This document shows positions 54,330 through 64,000 of a stretch of DNA of 64,000 nt, one piece after another (within the stretch, counting starts at the first letter, position 1; every line of letters begins with the position of its first letter). The notes below the pieces were generated by a model. That model ran no database searches. It was not told the DNA's origin and saw nothing but the letters and a program-made list of their open reading frames with translations. Origin of the DNA: Polytrichum commune (lineage: Eukaryota; Streptophyta; Polytrichopsida; Polytrichales; Polytrichaceae); the NCBI GenBank assembly GCA_950295325.1, contig OX485807.1, positions 46,282,440-46,346,439 on the forward strand, in the 5' to 3' direction. The translations under genes were made by a program, and so were the position numbers.

Positions 54330-57300
54330 CTACGTTTTTTTTATTGGAAGCTTTGCCCTAGTTTCTTCAAAGCTCTTCACTACCTCTTTCGCATTCACCA
54401 TGTCTTTTGCTGCTACCCAAGTGGCTTCTTTCTCATGGAATCCCGGCCACTTCACCAAGTACTCCTTTCCTTTGCGCTTGTGGTTCCTACACTTGAGAAT
54501 GCCCTCTACCTCATATTCCAAATGATCTCCTACAAGGTCGGGAGGTGGCCTAATCACTTGTTTGCGATTGGGCCACAAGGTGTCTTCCTTGAATGGTTTT
54601 AGTAGTGAGATATGGAATGTCGGATGCTCTTTGATCTCGGGCGGTAAATCCAACTTATACATGTTCTTGAACACTTGTTCCACAGTCGGAAGCGGACCCG
54701 CAAATTTGGACATGAACTTTGGAGTGAGGCCTTCGGGCATTGTAAAGTTTTTCACATTCAACAACACCTTTTGGCTCACCTCATACTCCACTTCGCGTCT
54801 TCCGGCATTGACTTGTTTTTCGTAGCGCTTTTGGGCTTTCTCCAACAACAACTTGGTCTTCTCCAAAACTTGTTCACGTTTCTTGGCCAAGTCCTCACCA
54901 TTTTGGTTGAACTCTAGTGTTGAATGTGCCCCCTCAAGAGCTAGGTCAGTAGGTTGGAGCGGATCCACTCCATAAGCCACCTTGAAAGGCGATTGCTTGG
55001 TCGCCGAATGCGTGGCCGCACTGTAACTAAACTCCGCTAAACCCACATAGTCTGCCCAATCTCGTTGGTCCACACTCACAAAGTTCCTCAAGTATTGGTT
55101 CAAGACTCCATTCACACGCTCAGTTTGGCCATCCGTTTGGGGATGGAAGGCCGTGCTAAAGATTAGTTTTGTTCCAACCTTCCTAAAGAAATGCCTCCAA
55201 AATGCGTTTGTGAACTTCCGATCTCGATCTGACACAATCACTCTCAGCAACCCGTGATGCCTCCACCATGTATTGAGAAAGAACTTTGCGGTTTCCAAAG
55301 CGGTTGCCGTTCCCATGGTCGGAACCATATACGCCAACTTACTAAACCGATCCACCATCACCAAGATGGCATCGTAGCCTTGTGATGAAGTCCATGAACA
55401 CACCATGCCATGGCCCCAACGGGATAGGCAATGGTTGCAATAGGCTGGCTTGCTTTTGGTAAGAGGCTCGATTCACTTGGCATTTGACACAAGTCTTCAC
55501 AAAGTGGGCGATTTCTTCTTTCATGCACGGCCAATAGTACCTCCTTGACACCGCCGATATGGTGGTTCTTTTCCTTTCTATGGCCGACAATGGGACTATT
55601 ATGTTCTTCCTTCAAAACCAATAGCCTCAACTTGCCTTGTGGCACATACACCCAACTTTGCTTATATTTGAGCAATCCGTCCACCAACTTGACCTCCTTG
55701 AACGCCTCGCCTTTGCGGAGCTCACCTAAAAGCCTTTGTACATCGGGGTCGTTGATGTACCATTCCCTTAATTTGCGTTGCAAGTTTCTTTCGCCTTTGT
55801 ACATTAGCCGCAAGATTTGGGTCATGTTCATTGCTTGGACCTCTTCCCATTTACTTAGCGCGTTCGAGACCATATCATCACGGTCTGGTTTGTGGATCAA
55901 TTCCACATTCATAAACGCCAAGGTATCGTGCCACCGCAATTGCTTAGCGCTTACTTGTGTTTGTGTCTCAAAATACTTTAAGGACACATTGTCTGTGTAC
56001 ACCTTGGTCTTATGCAACCCCAAATAATGTTGTCACATATTTAAGCAATGCACTACGACAAATAATTTTTTCTCATGAATTGGCCATCTTCTTTGACAAC
56101 CATTAAGTTTTCTTGCTCTCATAAGCGATGGGCCGTCCATCTTGCATCAATACTCCGCCAATGGCAAAATCACTCGCATCCATGTGCACCTCAAAATGTT
56201 TGTCAAACTCCGGAAACTTGAGCACGGGCGGCGAAGACAACTTACTATTGAGTTTCCGAAAGGCTTCGTAACAAGGTTTATTCCACTCTTGAAATACCCC
56301 CTTCTTTAACAAGTCGGACAAAGGCCTAGCAACCTTAGAAAAATCTTGAATAAAGCGGTGGTAGTAGTTGGCTAGGCCAAAAAATGACCTAAGCTCTTTT
56401 TGAATGGACGGCCGTTTTCACTCTTGAATTGCCTTTATTTTTTCATGTTCGGTTTAATTCCATTCCTCGTCACCACATGGCCCAAGAACTCAATTTCTTG
56501 TCGAACAAAGTCACTCTCCTCCCCGTTGGCATACAACTTGTTGTCCTTTAGCTTTCAAAGCACCACCTCAAGGTGTTGTGCGTGTTTCTCCGTCGTCTTG
56601 GAATACACCGAGATGTCGTTGGTGTAGACTATCACGAAGTCATCCATTTCCTCTTGAAAAATGGTGTTTATAAAGGTTGTGAATGTTGAAGGCGCATTAC
56701 ACAATCCAAAGGGCATTACCAAAAATTCGTAAGACCCATACCTTGTGTGGCACGCCATCTTCTCTACATCTCCATCCGTGATTCAAATTTGATAGTACCC
56801 CGATTTTAAATCTATATGACTAAAATACTTAGCCCCCTCCAACCGGTCGAAAAAAATCATCAATCCGAGGTAATGGATAATTGTTTTTGATAGTCACCTT
56901 GTTCAAGGCTCTATAATCGATATACATGCGTAGTTTGTCATCTTTTTTATCCATAAAGAGTACCGGAACTCCATATGGTGATTTGTTTGGTCTAATGTAG
57001 CTTCTCGATAGCAAGTCATTGAGTTGCTCCTTCAATTCTAGCAACTCCTTTTAATTCAACCAATAAGGTGCCTTGGATGGTGGTTCGGACTTTGGGATCA
57101 CTTCGATCTTGTGATTAACTTCTCTCGTTAGCGATAACTCTTGGGGCAACTCGTTGGTACTACATTCTTGTGCTTTCCCGATACCTCGTGAATATGCTTT
57201 GGTTAAGGCCCATCGTTTTTAGCCTCCTCATGAGCTCTTTGGAGTTGCTCCATTCGAACCACTACCACCATTTGTTCATCGGTCATTTGGTCTATCGAGA

Positions 57301-58918
57301 CCAAATTTAACTTGCCTCATCCTGCCATAGGAGTTTTCGTCAATTTCAAAGTGACATCTTCTCCATTACGGCAAACTACAAGCCGCACCGGCTAATGTCT
57401 CACATCCACCGTGTGAGTCTTGAAGAAGGTGTCCCCCAAAATGAGGTCCACTTCATCTATTTTACAAAGTGTGAAATTCTCCTTAAACTCAAATGTCCCA
57501 CATTTTAAGTTCATATTCAACACCATCTCCTTTATCTTGTACGGCTCACCCTTTGCAAACCGCACGTTAATGAACTTGTCCGCTTTACGCATTGGCAAAC
57601 CCAACTTCTTCGCGAACTTCAGGCTCATAAAGGAGTGCGTTGCTCCTGTATTAACCAAACATGAGACATTCCGAGCATCGATTTCGGCCTTAAGGTACAA
57701 AATACTTGGCCTTGGCTTAAGGCTACTAGTCTTGGTCACAAAGCCACCTTCTAGCATTTGGTCGGTAGCACAACCATGATTTGCCTTGACACTCACCTTG
57801 TTGTCGGGGCACGCTGCTTGAAAATGACCAAATTTGCCATATTTGTAGCACCGTTTGTTTTTCATGTCGCCGCCTTTCATTCTAACATTGGGTGGTTTTC
57901 CTGTTTGGTAGCCATATTTGTTGGCATTTGTCCCGTCGGCTTGTCCCTTGAATTAGTTAGATGTCCCAAACTTCTTGCGCTTTTTGCCTCGGAACGTATT
58001 TCGGCTCAAGCTGCCTTGTTGTGCCGGGCCACTTGATTTTCTTTCCGAAGCATCAGCTTTAATTCTCTCCACAATCTTAATGATCTCTGCCACGTCCTCG
58101 GGAAGCCTCAAAAACTTGAACAATGTATTTACTACCCACTTTTATAAGCCACCTAAGAAAATGCATTTCTTAGCAAACTCGTCCATCTTAGGTGCAACAT
58201 TCATTTGGACATTAAAATCACGCACGTAGGCCTTAAGGGACCTCGTGTGTTGTATTTGCACCAAGTTCATTCTCTTCCACAATTCTTGGTATTCCGGCTT
58301 GAACCTATTAACGAACAATTCCTTGAAGGCGATCCAAATAAAATTTGCTGCCACCTCGGGCTCTTGCTCTTTCTTGCTCGTCCACCATTAAAGCGCATGG
58401 TCTTTTAAGAATATCACCTCTATAAAGATCTTACCATCATCTTCGGGCCTTTGAACATCGTAGTAATTGTCGATTTCCAACAAAAATTCTTTGACCTTCC
58501 TTGTCTTACTAAGGTCCGATAAGGTATTTGGCATATTAACCTTCGCCAACTTCTTTGTCAAAGAAGAAGGCCTAATACCTTGCATTATAAGGAGCTCGAT
58601 CATTTTGTCTTGTCGGGCCCTCTCGTCCTTGTCATGCTTGAGTTCTTGATTTGTGGAGTTCATGAATTCAAACATTTTGAGTTGGAATTTTAATCCAACA
58701 TCACCACCTTCTAAGTTTTCGGGTGCATTTGGTAGTCTGGCCTCTGAATTTTCTTCAAGATTTACGGGATTCCTCCACTTCCTCCCCCATTGCGCCATCA
58801 TCTCCACCACTGTCATTAGAATCAATGGTGGGATCAAACTCCTCTTGGACACGATCCTTATTCTATTTTGAACGTCGCAATTTTTTGAAATTTCCGGGCT
58901 TACCATCGTTACCCCCAT
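54330..58918 (-). pseudogene. Chromovirus gag-pol, broken by frameshifts and stops
   Basis: Minus-strand pieces in order. Gag is 58918-58388 and 58354-58142. The zinc knuckle and protease piece is 57880-57392: its knuckle reads CYKYGKFGH with Tyr in place of the second Cys, and its protease reads NTGA in place of D-T/S-G-A. RT is 57044-56829, 56758-56555 and 56321-56103; the catalytic motif is YTND instead of Y-x-DD. RNase H end and integrase zinc module are 56023-55342. Integrase core is 55406-54330 (SDRDRKF, HPQTDGQTERVN). A chromodomain follows near 54530-54365 (YEVEGILKCRNHKRKGKEYL, VKWPGFHEKEATWVAA). Each lost catalytic residue is one G-to-A change on the coding strand. The chromodomain would have directed integration to marked chromatin. 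Confidence 0.9.
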
Positions 58919-58965
58919 GTTTGATAGTCATGTCTCCCTCAAAGTATTAGCTCAAATACTAGAAC

Positions 58966-58980
58966 CCTGTTTTGATACCA
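58966..58980 (-). other. Primer-binding site, initiator tRNA-Met type
   Basis: On the minus strand TGGTATCAAAACAGG starts two bases after the 5' LTR. TGGTATCA matches the 3' end of plant initiator tRNA-Met, the usual primer of Ty3/Gypsy elements. It fixes the element's orientation and the LTR boundary. Confidence 0.85.
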
Positions 58981-58982
58981 CG

Positions 58983-60010
58983 TGTCGCGACCCTTGCTAG
59001 ATTTCCTCAACTTAGCTTGACCGCCTCCTAATTCTGGCAAGTGTCACAAGCACTAACCTGCACATCCCACGCACCTTCAAGCTCATAGCTTGGTCACCAA
59101 ACCTTCCTACACATGCATTGGGGACTCTCCCCTTAGTAGGTAGCCAATGGCTAAGGTGGACTTTCATCCATGGAAGTCCACTCTTGAGTTGATCATTGTG
59201 TTGCCAAAACAACACTACAATTACCCGGAGCAAATTGCCAAGTATGCTCCGGGGGGGTCGGTCGGCTAGGCCGCCTTACCCATATAAGCCTCTAGGACTT
59301 TGGGCATGGCCCTTACCCCACCGTCAAGTATCTTTTTGTCTTTCTACAAGGGTTGGGGCCAAGTAGACATTTTTCCTTAGCCACTGGGGCTAGAACCCCC
59401 CAGCTGCTTCAGACCATCATAACTTCTACATATGATGTTTGATGCTTCAAGCAACCACTCTATCATCATCTACTCTTTGAGTAGATACCGATGGACCTCT
59501 CACTTGCCCCATTCGGGCAAGTATTGAGGAAGATATGGTTGTTCAAACGTAGGCAGTCCAGGGTGTTGTTCCGGGACAACGCCCTGGTGCAGCAGTGGCC
59601 TGGGAGTGACACCCGGGATTGCCAAAGTCCTAGAGGCTTATATGGGTGAGGTGGTGTGGTCGAACCCACCCGAGGTCAAATGGCACGACCTTCATGGGCT
59701 TTGACCCAATGTGAGAGCATAGTTGCCTAGTATGATTCGGGTTGTTGTAGTGTTGCTCCGGCAATGCGATGATCAACATAAGATTGGACTTCCATGAATG
59801 GAAGTCCACATTTAAGAATTGATGACCGATTAAGGAGTGAGTCCCGAAAGCAAAGTAGGAGGGTTGGTCCCCCTCCAATGAACTATAAGGTCCGCGGAAT
59901 GGGGAGCTAATCATTTAGGATGGCGGAATTCGAAGGGTTAGCGCTCGTGACCCTTGCTAGAGTTGAAAAATGACCAAGTAAGTAAAGGGGCGTTAGCAAG
60001 GGTTGCGACA
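58983..60010 (-). repeat. 5' LTR of the chromovirus
   Basis: The 1,028 bp are homologous to the 2,157-bp 3' LTR but lack its centre and parts of both arms. It keeps the TGTCGCGACCCTTGCTAG start, the TTAGCAAGGGTTGCGACA end, the TGGACTTYCATCCATGGAAG palindrome and the inverted-arm layout. Confidence 0.85.
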
Positions 60011-60740
60011 TGATACTGATGATCGTTTCCACTGGAATTCCTGCAACCCTATAGGGTTGATTTGGAGAGCTTTCCTTCTAGTGTTGGGATGTGATTCTAT
60101 TATTTTTCTTAGTTGGCCCTATATATTTGATGTGTGTGTGATTTGGTGAGGATCGAAGATAAATACCATAAAGACACATGTTTAAAAGAGATTGGACTAT
60201 GTCTCCAAATTTTATTAACTACCACACACACGTTAGGGAAGGTTTGATATTCAATCCGATGTTTGCGGATGCTTCATTGAAGAATCTGCTAGTTCAATAC
60301 AAGTTGTATTGTGTAAAACTAATCGGTAAAATTTGAAGAATATGAAATGCGAACCGACTAACACCCACGCACATACCTTATAGCAAGACTTGGAGCCACG
60401 AAGGAAACACCACAAAGGCACATGGCACGATGAGATTGGACTGTGGGATCACAATATGTCAACCGTTCTAGGTTCAATAGCGAACACAATCGAAAAGCCC
60501 TTTGAGATGATCTAGAAAAGAAGGAAGCTCTTCAATTCGACTTTCAACAAGTGCTGCACCTCGACCCCGATTTGTAACTTGTATTGACGATCTTCTTGAA
60601 TCGCAGTTTGCTAAGTAAATGAGAAAATTCTCGTTCCAATTCAACAGCCAAGAAATATGTCTGGAGTCGCAAGTGCCCACCATAGGGCCACGTACCTTAC
60701 ACGAGGCAGAGCTCGGGAATTGAAGCCCCTTGGGACCGGC
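60011..60740. other. Intergenic between chromovirus and the kinase-repeat gene
   Basis: No gene is seen. The phrase AAAAGAGATTGGACTA followed by CAAATTTTATTAAC (60183-60218) also occurs near 39728-39760 in RTF1 intron 1, and a third diverged copy lies near 60430, so a dispersed repeat is present. Confidence 0.5.
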
Positions 60741-60747
60741 AATTCAA

Positions 60748-63700
60748 TCACGCCATATTTCGTGAGAATGGGAAGTTGGATTTCCGGATGGCCAGTAAAC
60801 GGAGATCAGGAGTGACTGTGAATGCGGTAGTGTAGTCCGTCTCTGGCAATTTGGTGATCTCCGATCGCACCTTGAACTCCTGGTAGTTGCATTCGGATGA
60901 GAGAATATTGATTTCGGTGTGACCAGATTCGGTGCCATATTTGTGAATCGCAATTAGGTCGTCGTTGGGAGCCATGGCATAGTCCCAAGCGTCGTCGGTC
61001 TCCTCCAGAATGGTGCTACAGCCTACTTGAACCCTGAACCCCTGGTAATTCGAGGCTGCCGTGAGCACGCAAATTTCTGTTCTGTGGCTCCACGTATCCG
61101 ATTTCTTGATGGCAACCAAATCTCTGTTCTCGCCTACAAGGAATTTCCACGTATGATCTGTCTCTGGGAGAGGTATAGCTTCCGCGTGCCGTTCCAGCTT
61201 TTGGTACTTGGATCGCGCTTCCAAGATAGTAAGTTCTGTGCCTGTGTTTGATTTTTTGATTGCGAACAAGTCGTCATTCTTCGCCATTGCGAAAACGAAC
61301 ATGTGGTTCGACTTTTCAAGAGGGATGCGAGAGCAGGGCCCTGGAAATTTGATGCCAGAAGTTTCCCGAAACATGTACACAGCTATTTTCCAGGCGTTCC
61401 AATTATCATTCCTGTTCACCACTATTAGGTCTCGGCCATGGCCGGTTACGTTGCCCTCATCTGATGTGCAGAAATACTCACACGTGCTGTCGGTGTCGGG
61501 AAGTTTGGTGATATATTGCGACGGTGAGTCCTGATACTGTGACGAAGCCGTCAAAACTTGGACATGCGTTTTTCCAGAGATGGTGCCTGTCTTCTGAATA
61601 ACAAACAGGTTCGAATTCCGTCCTAACGTGAATGCAAACTTGTGATCGGTCTTTGGAAGACCTTGGATGTGATGCACACTAATGGTCTTGTAATGGGAGG
61701 CATGATTGAGGACGTGCAGCCGTGTAGTGTCCGAACTCGTGTTTGATCGTTTGATGGCATACACATCATTGTTCCAACCCACTCCGATGAAATCCCAGCT
61801 AAGATCAGTCTCAGGAAGCTTTGTGCCTGTATGCAGGACGAAGCTTTGGTAGTTGGAGGACGCACTCAGAACCATAACCTCTGTGGTGTTCGAGCCGGTG
61901 TTTAGCTTTTTGATGCAATAGAGGTCATTGTTCGAGGCCAGTAAGAACTGGAAAGTATGGTCAGTCTCGTGCAGGGCCGTGCCGGTTTGCAGCCGATACG
62001 CTTGGTATGTAGAGGATGCTGTTAAAATATGAACCTCTGTACTGTTAGTACCGGTCTGGGATTTCTTGATCGCAAAGAGGTCTCTGTTGTGGGCCAAAGC
62101 AAATTGAAAATTCTGGCCAGTCTCGTGAAGATTGATCCCTGATTGACACCGGAAGTGTTGGTAGTTGGCGTCGGCATTGAGGATGTGGATTTCCGTTGCG
62201 CGGGACTCCGTGCCAAGCTTGTTGATGCAAAAGAGGTCATTGTTATCCGGTGCCACCAAAAAATCCCAGGTATGTTCGGTTTCGAAGTGCACATAGTTAT
62301 TAAGGATGTGGTTGTCTGGTTCAAGGATGCCGGCCGTCGTCGGTTCCCAAACACCCGCAGAAGGTGGAATTAATAACAACGAATTCTTAAACAAGTCCAT
62401 GACTTGGCTGGCAACTGTGATTCTGTCAATGACATGAAACCAACAAACAATCAATAAGGGTATCAACTAGACAATCAATTGGACAAACCTAATCACAATA
62501 ATTACCATGAGCTTCCACACAGTAATATTCTGCCCAATTATGGATGAAGCGGCGGTCTGAAAATCAACGTTCACGGCTTGATAGCAAATTCGAAATTTCA
62601 TAGCTCACCTGTACTCACTACGCATGGCAACCTCAGGATCCTCCTCCCTGTCCATGTCCTGAAAGTTGCAAATATTATCATCAATTAGATTCTGGTTGGT
62701 CATCTATCTGTAGTTACAGATTGTTTTTGTAGGATGGCAGTTTAACAGTAGTTGGCGTGTCTGCGCGCCAACAATGTTTTTGTCATGACAACAGGACGAA
62801 TGCACAGAGCTCGCAAATACTCCAAATATAAGCAGTTCAAAATTTTCTAAGTTAGTCAATTACCTCAACATGAGTTCGTCGAGTCTCTGAACAGTACTTA
62901 ACCATCATCTTGATGTAGTTGTTGCTCGTGCTAGGGTGAATTCTGAATCGTGGCAAAGTTCCTTGGTCGGTTGTAGATGGTATTCCAATCAAAAGATCGT
63001 ATCTGACCTCTTCAAGCCTGTTGCAAATCTGTAAAAAGCTAGGCCTTGAATGAGGACGTCCATCCCAACAGTCTTTCACAAGTGCAACCAGCTTCTCAGG
63101 ATAAGCTCCTGGAGGGAGCGGTGGTCTCGTACCTGTCACTAATTTATTGTACAAACCAGTTTGGGGAATTCCATGAAACGCCTCTTTCAAAGAAAGAATC
63201 TCTGCGCATGTGATGCCAAAGCTATACACATCGGCTCTCATCCAAATGACCCTTCCTCTATCTCCTTCTTGCTGTGCATTTCTAAATACCTCTGGAGCTC
63301 TGTATCTTGTGGTGCCAGTATTTGGTACCGATATTGTACTTGACTTGGAAACTTCCACTTTGGTCCTTGACATACCGAAATCGATCAACTTCACACAGTA
63401 GGTGTCGACAAGATGTGGAATATTACTGACCTTGTTGATGACCACGTTTGCTGGTTTAAGGTCTCGATGTGCAATCCCAAGGTCATGCAGATAACACATC
63501 CCCCGTGCTATTTGCACAATGATATCAAGTGCCACAATCGGTGAAAACAGCGGTTCTCTGTTATCTGTTCGCGATTCAATAATATCAGAGAGGCTCGTGT
63601 CCATGATCTCCATAACTATGAAATAGTGCCCCTTCCGTGGGTCGTTTCCACAGCAAAAGAATTTTACAATATTAGGGTGATTGAGGCGAACCAGGATTCT

Positions 63701-64000
63701 GGTTTCGTTTACGAATGTAGTCTCATCCACTCCAGCAGTAAAAACCTTCATTGCACAAGGGATGCCAAGCCATGTAGATTTACCAACACAAGTGGCACCA
63801 GATCCACTTCCAATAATTTCCAAGTTCCCCCAAGTCCCTGGAGGTTCCACGTCAGTCACCCACAATATTTCACCGGACATGTCCAAGTCCTCCATTAATT
63901 GACCTTGTTGACGTAGGCTTTTCAGTTTCCCGAGCAAGTATCTTGCAAGGTGTTGCTTTCGAGGGTTAATTGAGGACGAAACACGTTTATCGCCAACTTG
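60748..64000 (-). CDS. Protein kinase fused to a ten-repeat C-terminal domain (5' end beyond window)
   Basis: Exons on the minus strand are 64000-62864 (open at the edge), 62658-62609 and 62422-60748 (stop TGA). GT-AG sites and phases agree across both introns, giving over 950 residues. The kinase has a glycine loop (GSGSGATCVGK), the AMK lysine, HRDLKPANV, DFGMS and APE, followed by ADVYSFGITCAEIL, so it looks active. It is most like the TKL/RLK-type kinases and has no visible membrane segment. After a short acidic linker (DMDREEDPEVAMRSEY) come nine full and one partial repeat of about 52 residues with HTW-x-F, DLF-x-IKKS and TEVHIL-x-AS motifs. A ligand- or partner-binding role for the repeats with signalling by the kinase is inference. 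It reads as a fusion because the intron phases fit and the linker exon is conserved in the paralogue. Confidence 0.85.

Larger units (their letters stand above)
51497..60010 (-). mobile_element. Chromodomain Ty3/Gypsy retrotransposon (chromovirus), decayed
   Basis: The element is minus-oriented: 5' LTR 58983-60010, primer-binding site 58966-58980, Gag, protease, RT, RNase H, integrase, chromodomain, then 3' LTR 51497-53653. Both LTRs start TGTCGC and end GCGACA inside longer inverted ends (TGTCGCAACCCTTGCTAG). The coding region is broken by many frameshifts and stops, and three key residues are lost. The 5-bp flanks (AAGGG and TGATA) do not match, so ends have been rearranged or the duplication has decayed. 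It separates the two repeat-protein paralogues. Confidence 0.9.

Overview
The window is eukaryotic nuclear DNA that is gene-poor and dense in transposable elements. The best fit is a streptophyte, probably a non-seed land plant such as a bryophyte or another spore-bearing plant. Reasons: a seven-exon gene for a plant-type RTF1/VIP5 (Paf1 complex), an initiator-tRNA-Met primer-binding site in a chromovirus, several families of small inverted-repeat elements, and a kinase fused to a repeat domain. I cannot name the species.

1-13,960: a LINE on the minus strand, split by a 9,979-bp Ty3/Gypsy element on the plus strand (1,722-11,700). The Gypsy element is the highlight. Its single reading frame (3,514-10,755, about 2,414 codons, no frameshift, seven in-frame stops) encodes Gag, two zinc knuckles and an aspartic protease. 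A complete-looking C5 cytosine DNA methyltransferase domain follows, then RT, RNase H and integrase, and finally a C-terminal Cys4-His-Cys3 PHD finger. It therefore carries both a DNA-methylation writer and a probable histone-tail reader. The two flanks share ATTA, and removing the insert rejoins one open LINE frame, which supports the boundaries.

14,000-31,000: intergenic DNA with relics: a tRNA-derived SINE, a second SINE piece with a 15-bp target duplication, a large foldback, several MITEs, a Harbinger-like element with TTA duplications, a degraded pogo/Tigger-like element and LINE 3' ends. About 29,930-35,740: a second, internally deleted copy of the LINE family, minus strand.

36,303-40,610: the RTF1/VIP5 gene, minus strand; all seven exons can be joined in frame (651 aa). 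41,000-46,000: intergenic.

46,050-64,000: two minus-strand paralogues encoding proteins of about ten 52-residue repeats, plus a pseudogene fragment. The copy at 60,748-64,000 splices in phase to an upstream protein kinase exon and runs off the window. The copy at 46,605-48,576 keeps the linker exon but shows no kinase. Between them lies a decayed chromodomain Ty3/Gypsy element (51,497-60,010, minus strand), whose LTRs are themselves roughly 1-kb-arm inverted repeats and whose protease, RT and zinc-knuckle key residues are mutated.
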